A stretch of 64,000 nt of DNA from Pseudomonadota bacterium (GTDB taxonomy: Bacteria > Pseudomonadota > Gammaproteobacteria > Burkholderiales > Burkholderiaceae_C), in contig JAKOZT010000037.1 in the NCBI GenBank assembly GCA_029779845.1, positions 62,001 to 126,000 of the forward strand. The letters run 5' to 3'. The notes beneath the pieces are model-generated. The model worked only from the letters and a program-made list of their open reading frames with translations, was not told where the DNA came from and did not search any database. Within the stretch, counting starts at the first letter, position 1. Each line of letters begins with the position of its first letter. This document shows positions 27,331 through 38,301 of this stretch, in pieces. Position numbers and translations under genes: made by a program.

Positions 27331-27978
27331 ATGAACAAAGCACTTTCGATGATCTTCGTGTTGGCTGCTGCCGGTGTCGCGGGCGGCGCATCGGCGCAGG
27401 ACGCCAAGGCCGGCGAGAAGAAGGCCGCGATGTGCATCGGCTGCCACGGCATCCCCGGCTACCAGGCGAGCTTCCCCGAGATCCACAAGGTGCCGATGAT
27501 CTCCGGCCAGGGCGCCAAGTACATCGTCTCGGCGCTGACGGCCTACAAGAAGGGCGAGCGCAAGCACCCGACGATGCGCGCCATCGCCGCCTCGCTGAGC
27601 GATCAGGACATGGCCGACCTCGGCGCCTTCTACGAAGCCAACGGCGGCCCGGCCGCCAACGCCGCCGCCGCGGCGCCCACGCCGCCCGCCCAGGTGGCCG
27701 AGCTGCTGACCAAGGGCAACTGCGCGTCGTGCCACGGCGAGAACCTCAACAAGCCGATCGATCCGAGCTACCCCAAGCTCTCGGGCCAGTACGCCGACTA
27801 CCTCTACGTGGCGCTGAAGGCCTACCAGACCGACAACAACGCCCAGGTGGGGCGCGGCAACGCGATCATGGCCGGCATGGCCAAGCCCTTCAGCCACGCC
27901 GAGCTGAAGCTGCTGGCCGGCTACCTCGCCTCGCTGCCGGGCGACCTGAAGACCGTGCCGGAGTCCCGCTTCCGCTGA
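27331..27978 (+). CDS. Di-heme cytochrome c (c4 type)
   Basis: The 215-residue periplasmic protein has a signal peptide cleaved after ASA (about residue 22). Two class I cytochrome domains carry heme sites CIGCH (35-39) and CASCH (131-135), each followed by a likely axial Met (HPTM near 82 and NAIMAGM near 180). The duplicated layout and length are those of cytochrome c4, an electron donor to terminal oxidases. A strong intrinsic terminator follows directly, so it is a single-gene transcript. Confidence 0.9.
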   Translation: MNKALSMIFVLAAAGVAGGASAQDAKAGEKKAAMCIGCHGIPGYQASFPEIHKVPMISGQGAKYIVSALTAYKKGERKHPTMRAIAASLSDQDMADLGAFYEANGGPAANAAAAAPTPPAQVAELLTKGNCASCHGENLNKPIDPSYPKLSGQYADYLYVALKAYQTDNNAQVGRGNAIMAGMAKPFSHAELKLLAGYLASLPGDLKTVPESRFR

Positions 27979-27998
27979 GCGTTGCCAACGCCGACGTG

Positions 27999-28026
27999 AA
28001 AAGCCGCTGGTTTCCAGCGGCTTTTT
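27999..28026 (+). terminator. Intrinsic terminator after the cytochrome gene
   Basis: The stem AAAAGCCGCTGG pairs with CCAGCGGCTTTTT across a TTT loop and ends in a T-run. The flanking A-run makes it usable from both strands, though only the rightward gene ends here. Confidence 0.9.
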
Positions 28027-28105
28027 CGCTTCTGTGACCGCTCAAGTCAGCCCCGGCGGGGCCGATACTCGAAGCAGCCGTCACCCCGTGACGGAACCAC
28101 TGCAC

Positions 28106-29370
28106 ATGCTGAAGAAGATCCCCGTCGACGAACTGCGCCTGGGCATGCACCTGCATGCGATGTGCGGAGCCTGGCTCGACCATCCGTTCTGGCGCACCAG
28201 GTTCATCGTCACCGACCCGGCCGACCTCGACAAGCTGCGCGCCAGCAGCGTCAAGGAGGTGTGGATCGACGTGGCCAAGGGCGCCGACGTGGAGGCCGCG
28301 AACACCGGCGTGGCGCCGCGGCGCGGCGCGGCGCGGCGGCGGCGCGCCCGGCGCGTTCCGCGTCGCCGGCCGGCGCCGAGCCGCCGCCGCGCGAGACGCC
28401 CGCCAGCGCCGACCTCGGCGCCGAGCTGCAGCGCGCCTCCGCGCTGGTCAACCAGTCGCGCGAGGCGGTGTCCTCGCTGTTCGCCGAGGCGCGCATGGGC
28501 CGCGCGCTCGACACCGAGAAGTGCCTGCCGCTGGTCGACGAGATCGCCAACTCGGTGTGGCGCAACCCGGGCGCCATCGTCAGCCTGGCGCGCCTGAAGA
28601 CGCACGACGACTACACCTACATGCACTCGATGGCGGTGTGCGCGCTGATGGTCTCTCTGGGCCGCCAGCTCGGCCTGGACGAAGCGGCCGCGCGCGAGGT
28701 CGGCCTGGCCGGCATGCTGCACGACATGGGCAAGGCGATGATGCCGCTCGAAGTGCTCAACAAGCCCGGCAAGCTGACCGACGCCGAGTACGAGATCATG
28801 AAGACGCACCCGCAGCACGGCTGGGAGCTGCTGCAGGAAGGCAAGGGCGTCGGCGAGATCGCGCTCGACGTGACGCTGCACCACCACGAGCGCCCCGATG
28901 GGCGCGGCTACCCGCACGGCCTGGCCGGCGACGCGCTGACGCGCGTGGCGCGCATGGGCGCGGTGTGCGACGTCTACGACGCGATCACCTCGAATCGCCC
29001 CTACAAGGCCGGCTGGGATCCGGCCGAGTCGATCGCCAAGATGGCCTCGTGGGCCGGCCAGTTCGACAACGAGGTCTTCCAGGCCTTCGTCAAGAGCCTG
29101 GGCATCTACCCGATCGGCTCGCTGGTGCGCATGCGCTCGGGCAAGCTCTGCGTGGTGGTCGAGCAGAACGAAAGCTCGCTGGTGGCGCCGAAGGTGAAGC
29201 TGTTCTTCTCGACGCGCTCGAACATGCCGATCCCGGTGGAACTGGTCGATCTGTCCTCGCCGGGTTGCGCCGACGCGATCACCGCGCGCGAGAGCAATGC
29301 GCAGTGGAAGTTTCCGCGCCTCGACGAGTTGTGGGCGGGGCCGGAGGTGCTGCGCAAGCTCGGCAAGTAG
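28106..29370 (+). pseudogene. HD-GYP cyclic-di-GMP phosphodiesterase with DUF3391, frameshifted in the linker
   Basis: The N-terminal DUF3391 domain (MLKKIPVDELRLGMHLHAM) starts at ATG 28106 in one frame. The HD-GYP domain (HDMGKAMMPLEVLNKPGKLT, HHHERPDGRGYP) runs to 29370 in another. The break lies in or next to the (GCGGC)4 tract at 28318-28337, and deleting one five-base unit rejoins the frames through an Ala/Pro/Arg linker. All expected HD and GYP residues are intact downstream, so the decay is either very recent, switchable, or a sequencing error in a GC-rich repeat. The intact protein would hydrolyse cyclic di-GMP, relevant to the flagellar brake encoded at 47524. Confidence 0.78.
28318..28337 (+). 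repeat. Tandem pentanucleotide tract (GCGGC)4
   Basis: Four exact copies of GCGGC are followed by GGCGGC, inside the linker region of the HD-GYP gene. Loss of one unit (or gain of two) would restore the reading frame. Tracts whose unit is not a multiple of three are typical sites of slipped-strand frame switching. Confidence 0.8.
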
Positions 29371-29375
29371 CCCGC

Positions 29376-29770
29376 TCAGGGCGAGCGCCCACCCGCCAGA
29401 TCATCCAGGATCGGACACTCCGGCCGCTCGTCGCCGTGGCAGCAGCGCGCCAGTTCCTGCAGCGTGCGCTGCATCGCGCGCATCTCGTCGATGCGGCGCT
29501 GCAGATCCTCGGCGTGCGACAGCGCGATGCGCTTGACGTCCTTGCTGCTGCGCCGGCGGTTGCGCCACAGGCCGAGCAGGGTCTCGATCTCGTTCAGGCC
29601 GAAGCCGAGGTCGCGCGCGCGGCGGATGAAGCGCAGCGTGTGCACCGTCGCCTCGTCGTACTGCCGGTAGCCGGCCTCGCTGCGCGGCACCGCCGGCAGC
29701 AGGCCGAGCGATTCGTAGTGGCGGATCATCTTGGCCGACACCGCCGATCGTTTTGCCGCTTCGCCGATGT

Positions 29771-29774
<4 letters not shown>
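29376..29774 (-). CDS. cueR: CueR: copper(I)-responsive MerR-family activator
   Basis: The 132-residue protein has an N-terminal winged helix ([21 protein letters not shown]), a dimerisation helix and the metal loop [13 protein letters not shown]. Cys112 and Cys120 are spaced and numbered exactly as the Cu(I)-binding pair of the Escherichia coli protein. It overlaps the copA stop codon by four bases (ATGA) and is therefore made from the copA message. It should bind the two 19-base-spacer promoters at 31988-32018 and 32044-32074. Confidence 0.93.
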
Positions 29775-31981
<2,207 letters not shown>

Positions 31982-31987
31982 GGCTGC

Positions 31988-32018
31988 AGTCTGCACCTTG
32001 CCATGATGTCAGGGTCAA
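31988..32018 (-). promoter_or_regulatory. CueR-dependent promoter of copA
   Basis: Leftward -35 TTGACC (32018-32013) and -10 CAGACT (31993-31988) are separated by 19 bases, the overlong spacer typical of MerR-family promoters. The spacer holds the dyad ACCTTGCCAT/ATGTCAGGGT (31995-32015 on the + strand). A near-identical dyad lies 52 bases away before copZ. Confidence 0.82.
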
Positions 32019-32043
32019 GCGCGACGGGTTTTGACGGCCGCGC

Positions 32044-32074
32044 TTGACCTTGCCACGGTGTCAGGGTCCATCAT
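32044..32074 (+). promoter_or_regulatory. CueR-dependent promoter of copZ
   Basis: Rightward -35 TTGACC (32044-32049) and -10 CATCAT (32069-32074) are 19 bases apart. The dyad at 32047-32067 has half-sites ACCTTGCCAC and GTGTCAGGGT, sharing nearly all bases with the copA operator. Copper would thus induce chaperone and exporter together from divergent promoters. Confidence 0.82.
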
Positions 32075-32105
32075 CACGCCGTCCAACCAACCCATGGAGC
32101 CCGCG

Positions 32106-32297
32106 ATGATCGAGCTGACCCTTCCCGACATGACCTGCGGCCACTGCGTCAAGAGCGTCACCGGCACGGTGCAAAAGCTCGACGCGAACGCGCAGGTGCA
32201 GTGCGATCTCGCCACCCACACGGTGCGCATCGAGACCACGCAGACGCCCGAGGCCGTCAGGCAGGCGCTGGCCGAAGAGGGCTACCCGGCGCGCTGA
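32106..32297 (+). CDS. copZ: CopZ-like copper chaperone (HMA domain)
   Basis: The 63-residue protein consists of one heavy-metal-associated domain with MTCGHC (Cys11, Cys14) and the expected beta-alpha-beta-beta-alpha-beta pattern. It hands Cu(I) to CopA. The ATG at 32106 has GGAG six bases upstream and is preferred over an in-frame ATG 12 bases earlier. It is driven by its own CueR-type promoter and lies divergent to copA. Confidence 0.9.
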   Translation: MIELTLPDMTCGHCVKSVTGTVQKLDANAQVQCDLATHTVRIETTQTPEAVRQALAEEGYPAR

Positions 32298-32358
32298 TCC
32301 GCACCGGCGCGCCGCGCGCCTACACTGCGGCCTCTTTCCGATCGAAGGAGTGGACCGC

Positions 32359-33930
32359 ATGCTTCGACTCATCGCAGCCGTCGCGCTCGCCGCCGCCGCC
32401 TCGCTCGCCCATGCGCAGACGCTGCGCTGGGCGACCCAGGGCGATGCGCAGACGATGGATCCGCACTCGCAGAACGAGTCGCTGACCAACATGATGAATG
32501 CGCAGGTCTACGAGAAGCTCGTCAACCGCGACAAGCGGCTGGGCATCGCGCCGGCGCTGGCCACCGAGTGGCAGCAGCTCTCGCCGACGCTGTGGCGCTT
32601 CAAGCTGCGGCCGAACGTCAGGTTCCACGACGGCACGCCGTTCACCGCCGACGACGTGGTCTTCTCGATCGCCCGCGCGGCCGAGAAGACCTCCAACATC
32701 AGCCAGTACGCCATCGCGGTCGGCACGCCGCGCAAGGTCGACGAGCTGACGGTGGAGTTCCAGCTCGCCGCGCCGGACCCGATCTTCCTGCAGCACATGG
32801 AGACCTTGTTCATCATGAGCAAGGCCTGGAGCGAGAAGAACAAGGTCACCCGGCCGCTGGACTTCAAGAACAAGGAAGAAAGCTACGCCGGGCTGAACGC
32901 CAACGGCACCGGCCCCTACATGCTGGTGAGCCGCGCGCCGGGCATCAAGACGGTCTACAAGCGCAACCCGAACTGGTGGGGCAGGTTCGAGGGCAACGTG
33001 CAGGAGGTGGTCTACACGCCGATCGCCAACGACGCGACGCGGCTGGCCGCGCTGGTGTCCGGCGAGATCGACTTCGTGCTCGACCCGGCCCCGCGCGACG
33101 TGGCGCGGCTGCGCAACACCGCCGGCGTGAAGATCATCGACGGGCCGGAGAACCGCATCGTCTTCATCGGCATGGACCAGTTCCGCGACAAGCTGCTGTA
33201 CGGCAGCGTGCCGGGCGACCGAAACCCGTTCAAGGACCTGCGCGTGCGCCGCGCGATGTACCAGGCGGTGGACATCGAGACGATCAAGACCAAGCTGATG
33301 AACGGCCTGAGCGTGCCCACCGGCGGGCTCACGCCTTCGCCGTTGGGCGCGTACAACGACGCCGAGATCGAGAGCCGGCTGCCCTACGACCTGCCCGGCG
33401 CGCGCAAGCTGATGGCGGAGGCGGGCTACGCCGACGGCTTCGAGGTGACGCTCGACTGCCCGAACAACCGCTACATCAACGACGAGGAGATCTGCATCGC
33501 GCTGGCCGGCATGTGGGCGCAGCTGAAGATCAAGGTGAAGGTCAACGCGCAGCCGCGCGCCACCTACTTCCCCAAGCTCGAGAAGCAGGACACCAGCGTG
33601 TATATGCTCGGCTGGGGCGGCGCGATCACCGATGCCGAGACCACCTTCACGCCGGTGCTGCGCAACCGCGGCGACAAAGGCCAGGGCTACTGGAACTTCG
33701 GCGGCGTGAAGAACGACAAGTTCGACGCGCTGGCGGCCCAGTCCAGCGTCGAGCCCGACGCGAAGAAGCGCGAGGCGCTGGTGAAGGCGGCGCTGCGCGA
33801 ATACAAGGAGCAGGTGCACGTGATCCCGCTGCACCGCCAGGTGATTCCGTGGGCGGCGCGCAGCAACGTCAGCGCGGTGCACCGGCCCGACAACTGGCTC
33901 GAGCTGCAGTGGGTCACAGTGGGTAAATGA
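32359..33930 (+). CDS. Periplasmic peptide/nickel-type ABC substrate-binding protein
   Basis: The 523-residue protein of solute-binding family 5 has a signal peptide ending AHA (about 19). The signature TLRWATQGDAQTMDPHSQNE is followed by WRFKLRPNVRFHDGTPFTADDVVFS. Family ligands are oligopeptides, dipeptides, glutathione, opines or metal chelates. AAGGAG stands eight bases before the ATG at 32359; a GTG nine bases upstream is too close to that site. No permease or ATPase gene is adjacent, so its transporter partners are elsewhere. Its 3' end overlaps the convergent lysE-like gene by 17 bases. Confidence 0.9.
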   Translation: MLRLIAAVALAAAASLAHAQTLRWATQGDAQTMDPHSQNESLTNMMNAQVYEKLVNRDKRLGIAPALATEWQQLSPTLWRFKLRPNVRFHDGTPFTADDVVFSIARAAEKTSNISQYAIAVGTPRKVDELTVEFQLAAPDPIFLQHMETLFIMSKAWSEKNKVTRPLDFKNKEESYAGLNANGTGPYMLVSRAPGIKTVYKRNPNWWGRFEGNVQEVVYTPIANDATRLAALVSGEIDFVLDPAPRDVARLRNTAGVKIIDGPENRIVFIGMDQFRDKLLYGSVPGDRNPFKDLRVRRAMYQAVDIETIKTKLMNGLSVPTGGLTPSPLGAYNDAEIESRLPYDLPGARKLMAEAGYADGFEVTLDCPNNRYINDEEICIALAGMWAQLKIKVKVNAQPRATYFPKLEKQDTSVYMLGWGGAITDAETTFTPVLRNRGDKGQGYWNFGGVKNDKFDALAAQSSVEPDAKKREALVKAALREYKEQVHVIPLHRQVIPWAARSNVSAVHRPDNWLELQWVTVGK

Positions 33931-34522
33931 GTCCGGCGGCGATCGCCGTCATCACCAGCGCGATCGCCGCATCGAGCACGCGCCACGCGGCCGGCCGGGC
34001 GAAGAGAGGCGCGAGCAGCCGCGCGCCGTAGCCGAGCGAGAAGAACCACGCCGCGCTGCCGGCCGCCGCGCCGGCGCCGAAGGCGAAGCGCTGGCCCTCG
34101 GGCTGCTGCGCGGCGATCGAGCCGACCAGCACCACGGTGTCGAGCCAGCAGTGCGGGTTCAGGTAGGTGAAGGCGAGGCAGGCGGCGAGCGCGGCGCGCA
34201 GGTCCGTCACCGCGCCGCCTTGCAGTGACAGCGCGTGCGGCGACAGCGCACGCCGTGCCGCCAGCGCGCCGTAGGCGAGCAGGAAGGCCGCGCCGCCCCA
34301 GCGCGTGACGGCCAGCAGCGCCGGGTGCTCCTGCACCCAGCGTCCCAGGCCCGCGATGCCCAGCGTGATCAGCAGCGCATCCGACAGCGCGCACACCAGC
34401 ACCACCGGCAGCACATGCGCGCGCGCCAGCCCCTGGCGCAGCACGAAGGCGTTCTGCGCGCCGATCGCGACGATCAGCGCCGCCGAGGTGGCGAAGCCGG
34501 CGAGGAAGCTCGTCGTGTTCAT
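33914..34522 (-). CDS. LysE/ArgO-type amino-acid exporter
   Basis: The 202-residue inner-membrane protein has about six hydrophobic segments and the family signature IGAQNAFVLRQGL near residue 22. LTYLNPHCWLD-like text (FTYLNPHCWLDTVVLVGS) contains the conserved NPH. LysE/ArgO export lysine and arginine. The divergent LysR gene at 34603 is of the ArgP/LysG type, the usual activator. The ATG at 34522 begins where homologues do; a TTG 30 bases upstream is the alternative. Confidence 0.88.
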   Translation of the reverse strand: MNTTSFLAGFATSAALIVAIGAQNAFVLRQGLARAHVLPVVLVCALSDALLITLGIAGLGRWVQEHPALLAVTRWGGAAFLLAYGALAARRALSPHALSLQGGAVTDLRAALAACLAFTYLNPHCWLDTVVLVGSIAAQQPEGQRFAFGAGAAAGSAAWFFSLGYGARLLAPLFARPAAWRVLDAAIALVMTAIAAGLIYPL

Positions 34523-34602
34523 CGGCCGCGATGCTGCCGGCGCGGTTGCCAAAGATCCAGCTAAACTTTCTGAACTTCCATTAGCCGAATTGATGTCATC
34601 CG

Positions 34603-35544
34603 ATGCAGCTCGATTCGCGCCAGCTCGCCGCCTTCGCCGCCGTGCTGCGCGAGGGCAGCTTCGATGCGGCGGCGCGCGCGCTGCACGTCACGCCCTCGGC
34701 GGTGAGCCAGCGCATCAAGGCGCTGGAAGAGCGCCTGGGCCGCGTGCTGATCCGCCGCGCCAGCCCCTGCACGGCCACCGAGGCCGGGCAGTCGCTGCAG
34801 CGCCATGCGCAGCAGCTGCAGTTGCTCGAGGCGCAGGCGTTGGCGCCGTTTGCCGCGGACGGAACGAGCGGCGCCGAGGCGCTGCCCTTGAGCATCGCGG
34901 TCAACGCCGATTCGCTCGCCACCTGGTTCGTGCCGGCGCTGGCCGCGCTGCGCGAGCGCCACGCGGTGAGCCTGGACCTGCACGTCGAAGACCAGGACCA
35001 TTCCAGCGAGCTGCTGCGCCAGGGCCGCGTGCTCGCCGCGGTGAGCGCCGAACCGGCGCCCGTGCAGGGCTGCCGCGTCAGCCCGCTCGGGCGCATGCGC
35101 TACCTCGCGGTGGCGAGCCCGGCGTTCGTGCGGCGCCACTTTCCGAACGGCTTGAACGACGCGGCGCTGGGCAGCGCGCCCTGCTGCGTCTTCAACCAGA
35201 AGGACCAGCTGCAGGCGCGCTTCCTGCGCCTCGTCGGCCGGGCGCGCCTGAACCCGCCGCAGCACCGCGTGCCCAGCACGCACGGCTTCGTGCACGCCGC
35301 GCTGCACGGCCTGGGCTGGGGCATGAACCCGCAGGCGCTGGTGGCGCCGCTGCTGGCCAGCGGCGACCTCGTCGAACTCGCGCCCGGTCGGGTGCTCGAC
35401 GTGGCGCTGTACTGGCAGCGCTGGAGTCTGGAAGCCGAGGTGCTGAAGACGCTCGGCGAAGCCGTCGCGGCGGCGGCCCGGGAGCAGCTGCTGCCGATGC
35501 GACAACCGCCGCGCACGCCCTCATCCAAGGGGGTGGCCGATTGA
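34603..35544 (+). CDS. LysR-family regulator, ArgP/LysG type
   Basis: The 313-residue regulator has an N-terminal winged helix (LDSRQLAAFAAVLREGSFDAAARALHVTPSAVSQRIK) and a C-terminal effector domain containing CCVFNQKDQLQ and STHGFVHAALHGLGWGMNPQ, typical of ArgP. It is divergent from the exporter gene across 80 bases (34523-34602), where its binding site should lie. Lysine or arginine is the expected co-effector. No terminator is visible after it. Confidence 0.9.
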   Translation: MQLDSRQLAAFAAVLREGSFDAAARALHVTPSAVSQRIKALEERLGRVLIRRASPCTATEAGQSLQRHAQQLQLLEAQALAPFAADGTSGAEALPLSIAVNADSLATWFVPALAALRERHAVSLDLHVEDQDHSSELLRQGRVLAAVSAEPAPVQGCRVSPLGRMRYLAVASPAFVRRHFPNGLNDAALGSAPCCVFNQKDQLQARFLRLVGRARLNPPQHRVPSTHGFVHAALHGLGWGMNPQALVAPLLASGDLVELAPGRVLDVALYWQRWSLEAEVLKTLGEAVAAAAREQLLPMRQPPRTPSSKGVAD

Positions 35545-35599
35545 TGCGGCCGCGCCGGCTGCGTACATTGTCACGAACCGCAGGGAAGACCACCGCGTC

Positions 35600-35785
35600 A
35601 TGCTCACCGCCCTCATCGTCGTCGCCGGAGGCATCGCCGCCTGGCTGCTGGCCGACCGCGGCCTGAGCTGGTGGCGCGAGCGCCATCACGAAGGCCCGTC
35701 CACCTGGCACGGCCAGGGGCCGGGCACCAACTTCCACTCCTCGGGCTTCGAGGACACCGTGCCGCCGCTCGAAGCGGCCGACTGA
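35600..35785 (+). CDS. Small single-span membrane protein, unknown function
   Basis: The 61-residue product has one N-terminal transmembrane helix (LTALIVVAGGIAAWLLA), a charged turn (WWRERHHEG) and a short soluble tail. A purine-rich AGGGAAGA precedes the ATG by about 11 bases. It sits between the ArgP-like regulator and fliR, convergent with the flagellar operon. Nothing points to a role. Confidence 0.55.
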   Translation: MLTALIVVAGGIAAWLLADRGLSWWRERHHEGPSTWHGQGPGTNFHSSGFEDTVPPLEAAD

Positions 35786-35791
35786 GCCGCG

Positions 35792-36553
35792 CTACTGGAA
35801 GTGCTGGAGCATGCGCTCCAGCGCCATCGTGAAGGGCGCCTGCATCATCGGCAGCGTCAGCAGCACGCCGACCAGGCCCACCGACAGCGTGATCGGAAAG
35901 CCGACCGAGAACAGGTTGAGCTGCTGCGCCACGCGCGCCGCGATGCCCATCACCAGGTTGACGAACAGCAGCATCGCCACCATCGGCAGCGCGATCCACA
36001 GCCCGGTGGCGAACACCTCGGCGCCCCAGCGCTGCGGCTGCGCGGTCTTCAGGAAGGCGAAGGGCTCCGGCCCGACCGGAAAGCTGTGCAGGCTCTGCAC
36101 CACGCCGGCGATCACCAGCAGATGCCCGCCGGTGACGATGAACACCCAGCTCACCGTGACGCCGAAGAAGCGGCTCAGCGCGGTGGCCTGCGAGCCGGTG
36201 GCGGGGTCGAAGAAGCCGGCGAAGTTCAGGCCCATCTGCAGCCCGACCAGCTCGCCGGCGAACTCCACCGCGGCGAACACGATGCGCACCGCGAAGCCGA
36301 GCGACGCGCCGATGACGATCTGCTGAAGAACCACCAGCAGCGTCAGCGCCGAATCGAGCGGAATCGGCGCCACCGGCGGCATGCTGGCCTGCGCGCACAG
36401 CGCGATGAAGAAGGCGAGCGCGACGCGCAAGCGCATCGGCACGCCGCGCTGGCCGATCACCGGCAGCGTGCCCAGCAGCGCCAGCACGCGCAGGAACGCC
36501 CACAGCAGCGGCGTGACCCAGGCGAGGATCTGCGCCTCGGTGAAGGTGAACAT
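35792..36553 (-). CDS. fliR: FliR: flagellar export-gate membrane protein
   Basis: The 253-residue polytopic membrane protein forms the export gate with FliP and FliQ. It begins MFTFTEAQILAWVTPLLWAFLRVLALL and contains the conserved GQRGVPMRLR and the NFAGFFDPATGSQATALSRFF segment. It is the last gene of the large leftward operon; its start lies two bases after the fliQ stop. Confidence 0.95.
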   Translation of the reverse strand: MFTFTEAQILAWVTPLLWAFLRVLALLGTLPVIGQRGVPMRLRVALAFFIALCAQASMPPVAPIPLDSALTLLVVLQQIVIGASLGFAVRIVFAAVEFAGELVGLQMGLNFAGFFDPATGSQATALSRFFGVTVSWVFIVTGGHLLVIAGVVQSLHSFPVGPEPFAFLKTAQPQRWGAEVFATGLWIALPMVAMLLFVNLVMGIAARVAQQLNLFSVGFPITLSVGLVGVLLTLPMMQAPFTMALERMLQHFQ

Positions 36554-36555
36554 GC

Positions 36556-36825
36556 TCAGCCCACGACGGTGGGGATCGCCTGCAAGGTACGCTGCAGGTA
36601 CTCCACCAGCGTGCTCAGCATCCACGGCCCGGCGATCGCCAGCACCGCGACGGCGGCCACCACCTTGGGCACGAAGCTCAGCGTGGCCTCGTTGATCTGC
36701 GTGGCGGCCTGGAAGATGCTCACCAGCAGGCCCACGGCCAGCACGGTCAGCAGCATCGGCGCGGCCACCATCAGCAGCGTGTACAGGCCTTCCTGGCCGA
36801 AGGTGAAGACGATTTGGGGATTCAT
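36556..36825 (-). CDS. fliQ: FliQ: flagellar export-gate membrane protein
   Basis: The 89-residue protein has two transmembrane helices and the family pattern LLVSIFQAATQINEATLSFVPK. It joins the FliP/FliR core of the type III export gate. Gene order P-Q-R is the standard one, with a ten-base gap to fliP. Confidence 0.95.
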   Translation of the reverse strand: MNPQIVFTFGQEGLYTLLMVAAPMLLTVLAVGLLVSIFQAATQINEATLSFVPKVVAAVAVLAIAGPWMLSTLVEYLQRTLQAIPTVVG

Positions 36826-36835
36826 CGAAGCGCCT

Positions 36836-37588
36836 CTAGGTGACGAAGCTCGCCGCCAGCGAACCGATCAGCAAATTCCAGCCGTCCGCCAGCACGAACA
36901 GCATCAGCTTGAAGGGCAGCGCCACCAGCACCGGGCTCAACATCATCATGCCCAGGCTCATCAGCACGCTGGCGACCACCATGTCGATGATCAGGAAGGG
37001 GATGAAGATCAGGAAGCCGATCTGGAACGCGCTCTTCAGCTCGCTGGTGACGAAGGAGGGCACCAGCACCTTGAAGGGCACCTCGGCGGCCGGCGTGGCC
37101 GGGTCGATCTTCGCCAGGCGCGCGAACAGCATCACGTCGGACTGGCGCGTCTGCTTGAGCATGAACTCGCGCAGCGGCTTCTCGCCGCGCGCGAGCGCCT
37201 GGTCGAAGCTGATCTTGTTCTCGGCGTAGGGCTGGTAGGCCTCGGCGTAGACCTTGTCGAGCGTCGGGCCCATCACGAAGAAGGTCAGGAACAGGCTCAG
37301 GCCGATCACCACCTGGTTCGGCGGCGCCGCCTGCGTGCCCAGCGCCTGGCGCAGCAGGCCCAGCACGATGACGATGCGCGTGAACGAGGTCATCATCAGC
37401 AGCAGCGCCGGCAGGAAGCTGAGCGCGGTGAAGAACAGCAGCGTCTGCACCGGCACCGAGTAGCTCGTGCCGCCCGCGCCCTGGCCCACCAGCAGCGGCA
37501 GGTTGGGGCCCGTGCTTTGCGCTAAAGCCGCTGCAGGCAGCGCCGATACTGCCGTCACGGCGAGAAGAAGCCAGCGATTAGTGCGCAT
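36836..37588 (-). CDS. fliP: FliP: flagellar export-gate membrane protein
   Basis: The 250-residue protein has a cleavable signal sequence ending ALAQ, as FliP uniquely has, then four helices. [31 protein letters not shown] and [20 protein letters not shown] are hallmarks of the family. It forms the pore-like ring through which rod, hook and filament subunits are exported. Its start overlaps fliO by 11 bases. Confidence 0.95.
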   Translation of the reverse strand: MRTNRWLLLAVTAVSALPAAALAQSTGPNLPLLVGQGAGGTSYSVPVQTLLFFTALSFLPALLLMMTSFTRIVIVLGLLRQALGTQAAPPNQVVIGLSLFLTFFVMGPTLDKVYAEAYQPYAENKISFDQALARGEKPLREFMLKQTRQSDVMLFARLAKIDPATPAAEVPFKVLVPSFVTSELKSAFQIGFLIFIPFLIIDMVVASVLMSLGMMMLSPVLVALPFKLMLFVLADGWNLLIGSLAASFVT

Positions 37589-37859
37589 CGCCGTTCTCCC
37601 GGGGCGCCATCACGTGCAGCGTGTTGATGCTCGTCGGCGTGACGCCCAGCACCAGCCACTGGCGCGCATCGCCCGTGCCCACTTCGACGGTGACGATGCG
37701 CTGGCTCGCCGACAGCGGCAGCACCGCGACGTTTTTCATCAGGGCGTTGGCACCCGCGCCGCCGGCCGGCGTGCGCTTGAGCAGCCACAGCGCCGCCGGG
37801 ATCAGCGCGAGGATCGCGACGAACCACAGCAGCGAAGTCACGAGGGAAGAACCGTTCAC
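37578..37859 (-). CDS. fliO: FliO: flagellar export-gate assembly protein
   Basis: The 93-residue protein has one transmembrane helix (about 6-26) and a small cytoplasmic domain with [18 protein letters not shown] and [17 protein letters not shown]. This is typical of FliO, which aids FliP ring assembly. Sequence conservation in FliO is low, and the position between fliN and fliP supports the call. Confidence 0.9.
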   Translation of the reverse strand: MNGSSLVTSLLWFVAILALIPAALWLLKRTPAGGAGANALMKNVAVLPLSASQRIVTVEVGTGDARQWLVLGVTPTSINTLHVMAPRENGDAH

Positions 37860-37863
37860 GTGA

Positions 37864-38301
37864 TCAACCCTTCGACAGGCGCCGCATGCGCTCGCTCGGC
37901 GTCACGATGTCGGTCAGGCGGATGCCGAACTTGTCGTTGACGACGACGACTTCGCCCTGCGCGATCAGGTAGCCGTTGACCAGCACGTCCATCGGCTCGC
38001 CGGCCAGCGCGTCGAGTTCCACCACCGAGCCCTGGGCGAGCTGCAGGATGTGCTTGATCGGGATGCGCGTGCGGCCCAGCTCCACGGTGAGCTGCACCGG
38101 GATGTCCAGGATCATGTTGATGTCGTTGCCCGCGCCCGCCGTGGTCGTCGGCGAGAAGTTGGCGAACGAGGCCGGCGCCACTTGCTCGGGCTGCACCTCG
38201 CTGGCGGTCTCGACCGCGCCGCCCGGCTTGGATTCGGCCAGCGCCGCGGCCCACTCGGCGGCCATCGCGTCCTGCTCGGCGTTGCTGTTCTCAGCTGACA
38301 T
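37864..38301 (-). CDS. fliN: FliN: flagellar C-ring switch protein
   Basis: The 145-residue protein has a variable acidic N-terminus and a C-terminal SpoA domain (ILDIPVQLTVELGRTRIPIKHILQLAQGSVVELD, then GEVVVVNDKFGIRLTDIV). It builds the lower C-ring and is a docking point for the FliH export complex. The start overlaps fliM by 11 bases. Confidence 0.95.
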   Translation of the reverse strand: MSAENSNAEQDAMAAEWAAALAESKPGGAVETASEVQPEQVAPASFANFSPTTTAGAGNDINMILDIPVQLTVELGRTRIPIKHILQLAQGSVVELDALAGEPMDVLVNGYLIAQGEVVVVNDKFGIRLTDIVTPSERMRRLSKG

